64,000 bases of DNA, from the NCBI GenBank assembly GCA_947448735.1, contig CANFOS010000021.1, forward strand, positions 1-64,000, given 5' to 3'. The position numbers and the translations under genes are program-made. This stretch comes from Comamonadaceae bacterium (GTDB taxonomy: Bacteria; Pseudomonadota; Gammaproteobacteria; Burkholderiales; Burkholderiaceae_C). Under the pieces are notes generated by a model. The model was not told where the DNA came from and made no database searches. It saw nothing but the letters and a program-made list of their open reading frames with translations. This document shows positions 1 through 9,613 of this stretch, piece by piece. How positions within the stretch are numbered: the stretch's first letter is position 1; the number at the start of each line of letters is the position of its first letter.

Positions 1-54
1 TACGACGATCATCAACTCGATCAGGGTAAAACCTTTTTGAATGGAACGCTTCAT
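1..54 (-). CDS. pilA: Type IV major pilin, first copy (5' end only)
   Basis: Only the first 18 codons lie in the window; the gene runs off the left edge. They encode the class III prepilin leader and the start of the N-terminal helix ([18 protein letters not shown]), identical to the start of the second pilin gene at 492-1076. The prepilin peptidase site is G|FTLIE, and the Glu five residues after cleavage is present. The start is the ATG at 54, about 40 bases downstream of a sigma-54 promoter. Together with the next copy it forms a tandem pilin pair. The rest of the protein cannot be judged. Confidence 0.85.
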   Translation of the reverse strand, partial: MKRSIQKGFTLIELMIVV

Positions 55-92
55 AAAAACTCCTTGATTAAAAAAACTGACATAGTCGTACC

Positions 93-108
93 GCAGTTTG
101 CGTGCCAG
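93..108 (-). promoter_or_regulatory. Sigma-54 promoter of first pilin copy
   Basis: On the minus strand the sequence reads TGGCACGCAAACTGC. The GG (-24) and GC (-12) dinucleotides are exactly 10 bases apart, as RpoN promoters require. pilA genes of many Gram-negatives are transcribed by RpoN with the activator PilR, so that control is inferred here. Confidence 0.75.
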
Positions 109-448
109 ACGAGATTTGACCCAAACCAGTGACATATTCCGCATAAACACAGCTGGGCTTGACATTTATCGTTGGGCCTAAGAAACCAACTGACATTTTC
201 GTCACTCGACGCCAACCCACTGACCCGCTTCAGCGCCGTCATGGCGATCAAGTATTTTTCAGACCACCGATCTTCAGCGTGCGCATGTGGCCGACCACAG
301 CCGACTAGAACAATTCTGCAAATCGCGCTCGCTCCTGAATGGGTGTTTTGGCTGCGCTGTCGGCCATCATGAACTCGTGCTTGTGTCTTGGCAGCGGTTA
401 GTCGAGACTGAAAAAGATGAGGCTCATGATGACTTTACGCTGCAAGTA

Positions 449-474
449 AAAAGGCGGCCCGAGCCGCCTTTTTT
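449..474 (-). terminator. Rho-independent terminator after second pilin gene
   Basis: An eight-base-pair stem (AAGGCGGC / GCCGCCTT, 451-470) with a four-base loop is flanked by an A tract on the left and a T tract on the right, so it can work in either direction. It lies about 20 bases after the pilin stop codon at 492. Confidence 0.8.
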
Positions 475-491
475 CAGGTCAAACAAGAATA

Positions 492-1076
492 TCAAGTGGT
501 CTCCGTGGAGCGGCATGAACCGGGCAAAAATTTAGGAAGTGCTGGTCTTGGCGTTCCAACGGTGCCTGTCAGCCCGGTGTTGGCATTCTGAATGCTGTTG
601 GCGAGTGCAGGACCGCAAAGCCAGGAGTTGATAACGCCGCCGGGTGCTGGAGGTATGCACGCCGTGAAACCAACCGCAGCAGTAGCGCATGCAGACAATT
701 GGATGGCGCCGGCTGTAGCGCCTCCCTCGCCGTTGGCAATATTTTGTGTCGAAACCACAATGGTCATTTGACCGGTTGCTGGCGCAGCGGCTAAGCCAGT
801 GGTTGTGACATGCTGCACATATTTTGTTCCTGATGCCTGAATAAGTTGCTCGCAGCCCCAACCATTGACGGCTACGGTGGTGCCGCTTGATGCAGATTGA
901 ATCGTTTCAGTCATGCTCGTGCGGCAGGCGGACGCGGCCAAAATAGCTTCGGACATTTTGGCGCGCACGGTGTAGTCCTGATAAGCAGGCAAAGCCACAG
1001 CAGCCAAAATACCAATGATCGCTACGACGATCATCAACTCGATCAGGGTAAAACCTTTTTGAATGGAACGCTTCAT
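492..1076 (-). CDS. pilA: Type IV major pilin (second copy)
   Basis: A 194-residue prepilin, the subunit of type IV pili. The short leader MKRSIQKG is followed by the conserved [20 protein letters not shown] helix that anchors the subunit and packs the fibre core. Cysteines near residues 48 and 74, with C-terminal ones including the one in the closing 'PGSCRS' segment, fit the disulphide-bonded D-loop of group IVa pilins. I chose the ATG at 1076 because it gives the canonical leader; a longer in-frame reading from 1187 would put 37 non-leader residues in front and cover the promoter. It is preceded by its own sigma-54 promoter and followed by a strong hairpin, so it is probably monocistronic. 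Adhesion, twitching and DNA uptake are the known family roles. Confidence 0.92.
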   Translation of the reverse strand: MKRSIQKGFTLIELMIVVAIIGILAAVALPAYQDYTVRAKMSEAILAASACRTSMTETIQSASSGTTVAVNGWGCEQLIQASGTKYVQHVTTTGLAAAPATGQMTIVVSTQNIANGEGGATAGAIQLSACATAAVGFTACIPPAPGGVINSWLCGPALANSIQNANTGLTGTVGTPRPALPKFLPGSCRSTETT

Positions 1077-1280
1077 AAAAACTCCTTGATTAAAAAAACT
1101 GACATAGTCGTACCGCAGTTTGCGTGCCAGATGAGATTTGACCCAAACCAGTGACATATTCGGCATAAACACAGCTGGGCTTGACATTTATCGTTGGGCC
1201 TAAGAAACCAACTGACATTTTCGTCACTCGACGCCAACCCGCTGACCCGCTTCAGCGCCGTCATGGCGATCAAGTATTTT
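1023..1280. repeat. Direct repeat, copy 2 (pilin 5' end and upstream region)
   Basis: Second copy of the repeat at 1-258, with about 99% identity. It includes the pilin leader codons, the ribosome-binding region and the sigma-54 promoter. Such high identity outside coding sequence points to recent duplication or gene conversion. Confidence 0.9.
1115..1130 (-). promoter_or_regulatory. Sigma-54 promoter of second pilin copy
   Basis: The same TGGCACG-N4-CTGC element as in the first copy, with GG and GC 10 bases apart. Transcription would start near 1103, giving a leader of about 27 bases before the ATG at 1076. Confidence 0.78.
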
Positions 1281-1442
1281 TTGTGGCGCCAGTAGCCATG
1301 CGCTGCCCGCCCAAAAAATAGCCGCCGCAGGGTACTTGCCCTTGCCCGGAAAAGGCACCTGCATGGCGACTGTGCCGTTACCGGCAATAGCCAAGGCCTT
1401 GTTGCCCTGTTTGGACAAGCGCCTTATCGGTTGCCGGTTGTT
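1281..1442. other. Intergenic stretch between pilin repeat and FHA gene
   Basis: About 160 bases between the end of the pilin upstream repeat and the stop codon of the FHA-protein gene. Short open frames exist on the minus strand, but none has a recognisable domain or ribosome-binding site. I see nothing I can name in it. Confidence 0.4.
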
Positions 1443-2012
1443 TCAGGGTTGCACAAATTGCATTTGGGTGCCTGCCAGTTCGAGCAGGTCGCCATCCTTC
1501 AGGGCAACGGGCTCAGCGCCTAAAGCGATGCCATTCAACGACGGCGGGTTCGCACCCTCGACATGCGTCACGACAAAGCCAAGAGGCCTTTTGGTGATCG
1601 CGGCCACCGCAATGCCGGGCTTGCCAATGGTCGTCACGACCTTGACAAGCGGCACTTCACGACCTGCCGCAGCGCCAGACACAAGCTTGATGACGGCGTT
1701 GAGGTTTGTCACAGGGGCCGGCGCCACTTCGCTGCTGTACTTGATTTTGTATTTGCCGATGTCGATCGTGTCCAGGTTCAGCAGCAGCTTTTTTTTCACG
1801 GCTGTGCCGTTCATGTAGGTCCCGTTGGTACTGTTCAGGTCTTCCAGATGAACCTCGTGGCCCGACATTTGCAAAACGGCGTGTTCGCCGCTTACCGCCA
1901 GGTTATCCAAAACGATGTCGTTGTAAGGACGGCGGCCCAAGGATGTGCGGTCTTTGGTCAACGGAACTTCCTTGATCACGACACCATCAAGGGAGACAGT
2001 CACTTTCGGCAT
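1443..2012 (-). CDS. FHA-domain protein
   Basis: A 189-residue soluble protein with a classical forkhead-associated domain at about residues 20-90. The binding-loop signature is complete: GRR (26-28), SGEH (41-44) and NSTNGTYMNG (60-69), the residues that grip phosphothreonine in this family. The rest of the protein (about 100-189) looks like a second, degenerate FHA-like half. It is transcribed 38 bases after a PP2C-type phosphatase, so the pair probably forms a reader/eraser module for Ser/Thr phosphorylation. FHA-PP2C pairs are common with type VI secretion or pilus regulation, but no such kinase or secretion gene lies in view, so the process is unknown. Confidence 0.85.
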   Translation of the reverse strand: MPKVTVSLDGVVIKEVPLTKDRTSLGRRPYNDIVLDNLAVSGEHAVLQMSGHEVHLEDLNSTNGTYMNGTAVKKKLLLNLDTIDIGKYKIKYSSEVAPAPVTNLNAVIKLVSGAAAGREVPLVKVVTTIGKPGIAVAAITKRPLGFVVTHVEGANPPSLNGIALGAEPVALKDGDLLELAGTQMQFVQP

Positions 2013-2050
2013 GGCCGACTCCGGGGTGTTATGGATAGATCAACCATTTT

Positions 2051-2836
2051 CTACTTTCCCAATATTCTGGACAACAGAGTGCGCTTGGCTGTCGGTTCGA
2101 CAGCGCGCACCAAAACCACAGAGATGTTATCGCGGCCTCCGTTGACATTGGCCGTGCTGATGAGCTCCGTTGACTTCTGCTCGAGCGTAGCATGGCCGAG
2201 CATGATGTCTGCGATGACATGATCGCGAACCATGTCAGACAGGCCGTCCGAGCACATCAGGTAAATATCGCCCGCATCGACGCGATGTTCGGCCACGTCA
2301 AGGAAAACCGTCGCTTGAACGCCCAGCGCCCTGGTCACAAGGTTTTTGTTGGCAGCGGTCAGCGCCTGCTCGGGCGTGATGAGCCCCGCATCCATTTGCG
2401 CCTGAAGCAGGGAATGGTCTTTGGTGATTTGCACGAGCGCGCCAGCTCTGAATCGGTAGCAGCGGCTGTCGCCAATGTGGCCAAGCACCACGCGCCTGGC
2501 CTGGAACACGCCCACCACCAGTGTGGTTCCCATGCCGCTGTACTGGGGGGTGGAATTGGCGGCGTTGAAGATGGAATGGTTCGCGTTCTGGACGCAGATT
2601 TCCATCGCGCGCCTGACTTGCGTCGAATTGGCATTTTTGCCGGCCATCGACAGCCAGTGACTCATTTCGGACTTGATGAATGCGGTTGCCATACCGCTGG
2701 CAATTTCACCGGCGTTGTAGCCACCCATCCCGTCGGCAAGCATGCACAGCCCGGTCAACGGATCGAAAGCGACGGCATCTTCGTTGTTGTCCCGCTCAAG
2801 ACCTTCATCAGTTGCTGTGCAAATCTCGTAAATCAT
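2051..2836 (-). CDS. PP2C-family serine/threonine phosphatase
   Basis: A 261-residue cytoplasmic protein phosphatase of the PPM/PP2C family. The family's metal-binding motifs are all present: NNEDA near residue 18, ADGMGG near 34-39, GDSRCYR in the middle, CSDGLSD in the last third and GGRDN near the C-terminus. These Asp residues coordinate the Mn/Mg pair that hydrolyses phospho-Ser/Thr. The length (about 240-270) is normal for bacterial Stp/PppA enzymes and no membrane segment is attached. It is the first gene of a two-gene unit with the FHA protein, which would bind the phosphorylated partners this enzyme resets. The cognate kinase is not in the window. Confidence 0.9.
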   Translation of the reverse strand: MIYEICTATDEGLERDNNEDAVAFDPLTGLCMLADGMGGYNAGEIASGMATAFIKSEMSHWLSMAGKNANSTQVRRAMEICVQNANHSIFNAANSTPQYSGMGTTLVVGVFQARRVVLGHIGDSRCYRFRAGALVQITKDHSLLQAQMDAGLITPEQALTAANKNLVTRALGVQATVFLDVAEHRVDAGDIYLMCSDGLSDMVRDHVIADIMLGHATLEQKSTELISTANVNGGRDNISVVLVRAVEPTAKRTLLSRILGK

Positions 2837-2989
2837 GTGGATGATCGGTTTGCTGCTTTTGTGGCGCTTATGACTGTGTTTTTAGCTCAAGCTTGACACC
2901 TGACCACACAGCATCTGCAACTGGTGTCGGCAGAGTCTTCATGGGCACTCTTGTCCCTGCCGACCAAACCAGTCGCCGGGCCAGGCCCG

Positions 2990-3688
2990 CTATTCGGCGG
3001 CGTGCTTTTTCTGACGTTTCGTCAGGTAGGTGCCCAGTGCCACAACCAGCACCGCACCCAAAACACCGCCAAACGTCACGGTTTGCTCGCCGATGGCGCC
3101 AAAGCGGGTCGTGACCGCCGGGTCGGTTAGCAGCATTTCACCGGCCAAAAAGCCCAGCAAAGCGGCGCCGATGGTGATGATGATGGGGAACCGCTCCATG
3201 ACTTTGGTCAGCAGCGTTGCGCCAAACACAATCAACGGGATGCTGATCAGCAAGCCGAGCACCAGCAATGGCAAATTGCCTTTGGCAGCCGCAGCAACGG
3301 CCAGCACGTTGTCCAGACTCATGACCAGGTCGGCAATCAAAATCGTGCGGATGGCCGCTGCCATGCCGTTGACCTCCTTGCCTTCGCCGTCGTCTTCGTC
3401 TTCGCCCTTGAGCAAATCGACACCGATATACACCAGCAGCACAGCACCAATGATTTTGAGGTACGGCAAAGTCAGCAGCTGAATGGCGACGATGGTCAGC
3501 ACAATTCGCATCACGATGGCCGCAGCGCTGCCCCAAAAGATGGCTTTGTTGCGTTGCTCGGGCTTGAGCGTGCGTGCTGCCATGGCGATGACCACGGCGT
3601 TATCGCCCGACAGAACGATGTTGGCCAGCAGGATAGAGCCGAACGCGCTCCAAAACAGGGGGGAGGTGAAGTCAAGGCCAAAAATCAT
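2990..3688 (-). CDS. TerC-family integral membrane protein (YjbE type)
   Basis: A 232-residue polytopic membrane protein of the TerC superfamily. The family's paired acidic signatures lie within membrane helices: LSGDNAVVIA near residue 27-36 and MSLDNVLAVAA in the second half, repeated around an acidic cytoplasmic loop (EDEDDGEGKE). About seven hydrophobic segments are visible. Characterised TerC relatives export Mn2+ or deal with tellurite and metal stress during protein export; for the YjbE subgroup the substrate is not settled. It stands alone after the sucCD terminator. No room exists upstream for a manganese riboswitch. Confidence 0.85.
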   Translation of the reverse strand: MIFGLDFTSPLFWSAFGSILLANIVLSGDNAVVIAMAARTLKPEQRNKAIFWGSAAAIVMRIVLTIVAIQLLTLPYLKIIGAVLLVYIGVDLLKGEDEDDGEGKEVNGMAAAIRTILIADLVMSLDNVLAVAAAAKGNLPLLVLGLLISIPLIVFGATLLTKVMERFPIIITIGAALLGFLAGEMLLTDPAVTTRFGAIGEQTVTFGGVLGAVLVVALGTYLTKRQKKHAAE

Positions 3689-3712
3689 AGGTGCTCCGTT
3701 GTTATGAATTAA

Positions 3713-3735
3713 AAAAAGCGCTGGACGGCGCTTTT
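3713..3735 (-). terminator. Terminator after sucCD
   Basis: A GC-rich stem AAAAAGCGC / GCGCTTTTT with a short loop, followed on the minus strand by a run of T. It lies 60-90 bases past the sucD stop codon and just upstream of the TerC-family start. Confidence 0.8.
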
Positions 3736-3798
3736 TGTTTTTGTGATTCTAGCGGGGGCTCGCTTTTCACAACCCCATCGTACTGTCTGTCAGGCAGT

Positions 3799-4692
3799 TT
3801 AGAGAAGCGCCTTGAGCAGTTTCGCCATTTCTGAAGGGTTACGCGTCACGGTAAAGCCGCAGGCTTCCATGATCTCCAGCTTGGCATCGGCCGTGTCTGC
3901 GCCGCCAGAAATCAGCGCGCCCGCATGGCCCATGCGTTTGCCAGCCGGGGCTGTCACGCCAGCGATAAAGCCGACGATGGGTTTTTTCATGTGCAGTTTG
4001 CACCACTCAGCGGCTTCGGCTTCGTCCGGGCCGCCGATTTCGCCAATCATGATGACGGCGTCGGTGTCTGGGTCGTCATTGAAGGCGCGCATCACGTCGA
4101 TGTGCTTCAGGCCATTGATCGGGTCGCCACCAATACCCACAGCGCTGGACTGGCCCAGGCCGATTTCGGTCAGTTGCGCCACGGCTTCATAGGTGAGCGT
4201 TCCGGAGCGGCTGACCACGCCAATGCGGCCCTTGCGGTGAATGTGGCCGGGCATGATGCCGATTTTGATTTCGTCAGGGGTGATGAGGCCTGGGCAATTG
4301 GGCCCGAGCAGCAGCGTTTTTTTGCCGCCAGCGGCTTCTTTGGCCTTCATGCGGTTGCGCACCATCAGCATGTCGCGCACGGGGATGCCTTCGGTGATGC
4401 AGATCGCCAAATCCAGATCGGCCTCCACCGCTTCCCAAATCGCGGCCGCAGCGCCTGCTGGCGGCACGTAGATCACCGATACCGTGGCACCGGTGGCTTT
4501 TGCAGCATCGGTCACGTTGGCGTAAATCGGGATGCCTTCGAAGTCTTCTCCAGCTTTTTTCGGGTTCACGCCGGCCACAAAGGCTGCTTTGCCATTGGCG
4601 TAGTCGCGGCACGTGCGGGTGTGGAACTGGCCGGTTTTACCGGTGATGCCCTGGGTGATGACTTTGGTGTTTTTGTTGATGTAAATCGACAT
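3799..4692 (-). CDS. sucD: Succinyl-CoA synthetase alpha subunit
   Basis: A 297-residue subunit of the TCA-cycle enzyme that converts succinyl-CoA, ADP and phosphate into succinate, CoA and ATP. The CoA-binding Rossmann fold starts at once (TQGITGKTGQFH, residues 13-24), and the phosphohistidine is His256 in RMGHAGALISGG. I chose the ATG at 4692, which gives the standard N-terminus MSIYINKNTK and has an AGGA ribosome-binding site; a longer frame would start inside sucC. It follows sucC by 13 bases, the usual order. Length matches the family (about 290-300). Confidence 0.96.
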   Translation of the reverse strand: MSIYINKNTKVITQGITGKTGQFHTRTCRDYANGKAAFVAGVNPKKAGEDFEGIPIYANVTDAAKATGATVSVIYVPPAGAAAAIWEAVEADLDLAICITEGIPVRDMLMVRNRMKAKEAAGGKKTLLLGPNCPGLITPDEIKIGIMPGHIHRKGRIGVVSRSGTLTYEAVAQLTEIGLGQSSAVGIGGDPINGLKHIDVMRAFNDDPDTDAVIMIGEIGGPDEAEAAEWCKLHMKKPIVGFIAGVTAPAGKRMGHAGALISGGADTADAKLEIMEACGFTVTRNPSEMAKLLKALL

Positions 4693-4705
4693 GTTGAATT
4701 CCTGT

Positions 4706-5866
<1,161 letters not shown>

Positions 5867-6013
5867 GGAAAAACTTTCAAACGACTGTTGTAGGGCGGTA
5901 ACGCTGATGCGGCAGACACGGGTATGTTCTGCTTGCAGAAAGCCCTAAACTGTATCATGTTGCGTTGCACCAAACTGATGCGGTTCTTACGCTGCGACTG
6001 ACGGAGAAGACAG

Positions 6014-6925
6014 ATGCCCAAAATTTTTATCGACGGAGAAGCCGGCACCACGGGCCTGCAGATCTTGGGGCGTTTGCAGGCCATGCCCGCCATTGAGCTG
6101 GTCAGCATTGCCCCCGAGCTCCGCAAAGACGCGGCCGCCAAGCGCGCTCTGATGGCCACCGTTGACCTGGTCATCTTGTGCCTGCACGACGATGCTGCGC
6201 GCGAATCGGTGGCCATGATCGACAGCCTGCCTGGCCGCAAACCCAAAATCATCGATGCCTCTACCGCGCACCGCACCGTGCCCGGCTGGGTTTACGGCTT
6301 TCCAGAACTGACCCCAGGCCAGCGCGCGCTGGTGTCTGGCGCCGACCGCGTGGGCAACCCCGGCTGCTACGCCACCGGTGCTATAGCGCTGATTCGCCCG
6401 CTGGTAGACGCTGGGTTTGTTGCCGCTGATTTGGCTTTGACTTTGCCCGCAGTTAGTGGTTACTCCGGCGGCGGGCGGCAAATGATTGAGGCTTACCATG
6501 CCAACGCTGCGCCCTTGTTTGAGCTCTATGGCCTGGGCCTGGCGCACAAGCATTTGGCTGAAATCATGGCCTACACCGGCTTGACCCGCCGGCCGGTGTT
6601 CGTCCCGTCCGTCGGTAACTTTGAGCAAGGCATGCTGGTGCAATTGCCGCTGCATCTTGATTTGCTGACCGGTAAGCCCACAGCCGCCCAGTTGCACGAT
6701 GCGCTGGCCAGGCATTACGCAGGCAGCGAATGGGTCACGGTAGAAGCTGCGCCTGAAACCGGAAAACTCGATGCGCTGGCCTTGAACGGCACCAACAAGA
6801 TGGAGCTGCGCGTCTTCGGCAACGAGACCTATCGCCACGCTGTGCTGGTGGCCCGGCTGGACAACCTGGGCAAGGGCGCGTCGGGCGCGGCCGTGCAAAA
6901 TTTGAAGTTGATGCTGGGCTTGTAG
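6014..6925 (+). CDS. argC: N-acetyl-gamma-glutamyl-phosphate reductase, type 2
   Basis: A 303-residue NADPH-dependent reductase of arginine biosynthesis that makes N-acetylglutamate semialdehyde. It is the short 'other' form of ArgC, not the 340-residue common form. An N-terminal nucleotide-binding loop ([10 protein letters not shown], residues 8-17) is followed by the catalytic cysteine Cys118 in [14 protein letters not shown]-containing ribosome-binding site precedes the ATG at 6014. It stands alone, divergent from sucC; other arg genes are not in view. Confidence 0.93.
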   Translation: MPKIFIDGEAGTTGLQILGRLQAMPAIELVSIAPELRKDAAAKRALMATVDLVILCLHDDAARESVAMIDSLPGRKPKIIDASTAHRTVPGWVYGFPELTPGQRALVSGADRVGNPGCYATGAIALIRPLVDAGFVAADLALTLPAVSGYSGGGRQMIEAYHANAAPLFELYGLGLAHKHLAEIMAYTGLTRRPVFVPSVGNFEQGMLVQLPLHLDLLTGKPTAAQLHDALARHYAGSEWVTVEAAPETGKLDALALNGTNKMELRVFGNETYRHAVLVARLDNLGKGASGAAVQNLKLMLGL

Positions 6926-7192
6926 GGGAAGCTGCGCGGCTTTTGTTTCAGCGGCTTTTGGCTAGGGTATTTACCGGGTTGTCGATGCCTTCAACACCCC
7001 TGAAAAGCGCTCAAAATGGTGGGCTAAGCGTGCCCCGGCCTTGCACTGGTGTCTGAACCGAATGGTTCGCCATGGTTGATCATTCGTCATCATTCGCAGC
7101 AATTCTTCGGTACTTGCGAAAGATTCACCGAGCGTGGTTTTAAACTGGCAGCTCAAGGCATGACAACTTTCAATGAAAAAGAAGAGGCAAAT

Positions 7193-8893
7193 GTGAACCC
7201 CCAGATGAGCACGCCCGCCAAACCCCTGCTTTCTGACATCGAGATCGCCCACGAAGCGGCGATGAAGCCCATCGCAGAGATCGGCGCCAAACTGGGCATT
7301 CCCGGCGACGACCTGCTGCAATACGGGCCGACCAAAGCCAAGGTTTCGATGGCGTACATCCAGTCCCTGGAAGGCAGGAAGGACGGCAAGCTGATTCTCG
7401 TCACCGCCATCAGCCCAACGCCGGCCGGTGAAGGCAAGACGACCACGACTGTCGGCCTGGGTGACGGGCTGAACCGCATCGGCAAAAAAGCGATGAGTTG
7501 CCTGCGCGAGCCCTCACTTGGCCCATGCTTTGGGATGAAGGGGGGAGCGGCTGGCGGTGGTTATGCCCAGGTGGTTCCCATGGAGGACATCAACCTGCAC
7601 TTTACGGGCGACTTCCACGCCATCACTTCGGCGCACAACCTCTTGGCGGCCCTGATTGACAACCACATTCATTGGGGCAACGCACTGGGCCTGGACCCCC
7701 GGCGAATCACCTGGCGGCGAGTCATGGACATGAACGACCGCGCGCTGCGTTCCATCACCCACTCCCTGGGCGGCGTTGCCAACGGGTTTCCGCGTGAGGA
7801 CGGCTTTGACATCACGGTGGCATCGGAGGTGATGGCCATCTTCTGCCTGGCGACGGATCTGGACGACCTCAAGCGCCGCATCGGCAATATCGTCATCGGC
7901 TACACCCGCGAGCGCCAACCAGTGACCGCCAGGCAACTGAGCGGGGACGGCGCCATGGCCGTGCTGCTGAAGGACGCGCTGCTGCCAAACCTGGTTCAGA
8001 CGCTTGAAAACAACCCGGTCTTTGTGCACGGCGGTCCGTTTGCCAACATTGCGCACGGCTGTAACTCGGTGCTGGCGACCCAGACTGCTTTGAGACTGTG
8101 CGACTACGTTGTCACCGAAGCTGGTTTTGGTGCAGACCTGGGCGCTGAAAAATTCTTCGACATCAAATGCCGCAAGGCTGGTCTGCAGCCGAGTGCTGCG
8201 GTGATTGTTGCCACAGTGCGCGCGCTGAAGATGCACGGCGGCGTCGCCAAAGACGACCTCAAACGCGAGGACGTGCAGGCCGTGCAACGCGGCTGCGCCA
8301 ACCTGAGGCGCCACATCGACAACGTGCGCAAGTTCGGCGTCCCCCCTATCGTTGCCATCAACCGGTTCATCACCGACACCGACGCCGAGCTGCAGGCCGT
8401 GATTCAGGCAGCGCAGGACGCCGGAACACAAGCCTTTGTTTGCACCCACTGGGCCGAAGGCAGCGCCGGCATTGAAGCGCTGGCCCGCCATGTGGTGGAG
8501 GTGGCCGACAGCGGCCAAGCCGATTTCAAACCGCTGTACCCCGACGCCATGCCGCTGTGGGAAAAAGTCCGCACCATCGCCACAGACATCTACGGCGCGT
8601 CAGACATCACCGCCGACGGTCCGGCCCGAAAACGCTTTGCCGAACTTCAGGCCGACTACGGCCACCTGCCGGTGTGCATGGCCAAAACGCAGTATTCCTT
8701 TTCGACCGATCCCACCCTGCTGGGCGCACCCAGTGGCCACGTGGTGCCGATACGCGAGCTGCGCCTGTCGGCCGGTGCCGAGTTCATCGTCGTCATCACC
8801 GGCGACATCATGACCATGCCCGGCTTGCCCAAGGTGCCGTCGGCCAACAGCATCCGTCTGAACGAGATGGGGCGGATTGAAGGTTTGTTCTGA
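7193..8893 (+). CDS. fhs: Formate-tetrahydrofolate ligase
   Basis: A 566-residue ligase that makes 10-formyl-THF from formate, THF and ATP. The P-loop [11 protein letters not shown] begins near residue 76, and the [10 protein letters not shown] and [11 protein letters not shown] blocks are typical of the family. An open frame extends back to 7049, but I prefer the GTG at 7193 because AGAGG lies five bases upstream and the length then fits the family (about 555-565); the ATG at 7205 is the alternative. It is monocistronic. Together with purU at 35.1 kb, which runs the formyl-THF to formate step, it points to active one-carbon handling. Confidence 0.95.
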   Translation: MNPQMSTPAKPLLSDIEIAHEAAMKPIAEIGAKLGIPGDDLLQYGPTKAKVSMAYIQSLEGRKDGKLILVTAISPTPAGEGKTTTTVGLGDGLNRIGKKAMSCLREPSLGPCFGMKGGAAGGGYAQVVPMEDINLHFTGDFHAITSAHNLLAALIDNHIHWGNALGLDPRRITWRRVMDMNDRALRSITHSLGGVANGFPREDGFDITVASEVMAIFCLATDLDDLKRRIGNIVIGYTRERQPVTARQLSGDGAMAVLLKDALLPNLVQTLENNPVFVHGGPFANIAHGCNSVLATQTALRLCDYVVTEAGFGADLGAEKFFDIKCRKAGLQPSAAVIVATVRALKMHGGVAKDDLKREDVQAVQRGCANLRRHIDNVRKFGVPPIVAINRFITDTDAELQAVIQAAQDAGTQAFVCTHWAEGSAGIEALARHVVEVADSGQADFKPLYPDAMPLWEKVRTIATDIYGASDITADGPARKRFAELQADYGHLPVCMAKTQYSFSTDPTLLGAPSGHVVPIRELRLSAGAEFIVVITGDIMTMPGLPKVPSANSIRLNEMGRIEGLF

Positions 8894-8918
8894 CTGGGCG
8901 CAAGTTCAGGTGTATCTT

Positions 8919-8970
8919 AGGCCTCTAGCCCAATAAAAGCCTGGTCGAGCAGCTCCTAACTCAATAGCGC
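8919..8970 (-). repeat. Dispersed intergenic repeat, copy a
   Basis: Minus-orientation copy of a roughly 50-base element of form GCTATT..ATAGCTGC..CTTTTATTGG.CTAGAGGCC. Its end supplies the last codons and stop of the UPF0016 gene at 8956. Confidence 0.7.
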
Positions 8971-9513
8971 CCACAAACCCAGCCCCAGGAAAATAGCCGC
9001 GCTGACAAGGTGCACCACGCGCAGCGGCACCAGCCGGGTCATGCGCTCGCCCAGCCACACCACGGGCGCGTTGGCCAGCATCATGCCCAGGGTGGTACCG
9101 GCCACCACCGGGATATAGGCATCAAAGCGGGCGGCCAGCATGACGGTGGCGATTTGGGTTTTATCGCCCATCTCGGCCAGAAAGAACAGCACGACGGTGG
9201 TGCCGAAGACGCCAAAGCGCGGTTTTTTGCTGTCGGCCTCATCGTCCAGCTTGTCGGGCACCAGCATCCACACGGCCATGGCGATGAACGATGCGCCCAG
9301 AATGTAGCGCAGGGTTTGCGGGCTGATTTGTGTGCTGACCCAGGCGCCCAGTGCGCCGGCCATGGCATGGTTGAGCACGGTGGCGACCAGGATGCCCCAG
9401 ACAATCGGCCACGGTTTTTTAAAGCGCGCAGCCAGCACAAGGGCCAGCAACTGGGTTTTGTCGCCCATCTCGGCCAGGGCGACGATGCCGGTGGATATCA
9501 GGAAGGCTTGCAT
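8956..9513 (-). CDS. UPF0016/TMEM165-GDT1 family cation transporter
   Basis: A 185-residue inner-membrane protein with six predicted helices arranged as two inverted-like halves. Each half carries the family signature EMGDKTQ (residues 15-21 and again in the second half), whose acidic residues form the cation path. Characterised relatives export Mn2+ or exchange Ca2+/Mn2+ for protons. The ATG at 9513 has a GAAAGAA ribosome-binding region. It stands alone between two copies of the dispersed repeat, one of which provides its stop codon. The substrate (Mn most likely) is inferred from the family. Confidence 0.87.
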   Translation of the reverse strand: MQAFLISTGIVALAEMGDKTQLLALVLAARFKKPWPIVWGILVATVLNHAMAGALGAWVSTQISPQTLRYILGASFIAMAVWMLVPDKLDDEADSKKPRFGVFGTTVVLFFLAEMGDKTQIATVMLAARFDAYIPVVAGTTLGMMLANAPVVWLGERMTRLVPLRVVHLVSAAIFLGLGLWALLS

Positions 9514-9529
9514 GGTGTTCTTTCCAGTT

Positions 9530-9576
9530 GCTCTTTATTTCATAGCTGTCTGCACAGATTTTTATTGGCTTAGAGC
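9530..9576 (+). repeat. Dispersed intergenic repeat, copy b
   Basis: Plus-orientation copy containing CTCTTTATTTCATAGCTG and TTTTTATTGGCTTAGAGC. It lies between the UPF0016 gene and the AbrB-family gene. Confidence 0.7.
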
Positions 9577-9613
9577 AATGCACCATACCTGAAAACGGCG
9601 CAAAAGCGGTGGC

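Larger units (their letters stand above)
1..258. repeat. Direct repeat, copy 1 (pilin 5' end and upstream region)
   Basis: Bases 1-258 match 1023-1280 with three mismatches that I can see (110, 140 and 219). The repeat covers the first 18 pilin codons and about 200 bases upstream, and may extend left beyond the window. Similarity stops abruptly at about 259. Confidence 0.9.

Noticed and set aside
1073-1440. Open frames upstream of the second pilin gene on the minus strand
   Set aside because: They run through the promoter repeat, lack a ribosome-binding site and resemble no protein family.
3689-3798. Possible manganese (yybP-ykoY) riboswitch before the TerC-family gene
   Set aside because: The gene starts at 3688 on the minus strand, so its leader would lie at 3689 and above; that space holds only the sucCD terminator and sucD itself, and no riboswitch motif is visible.
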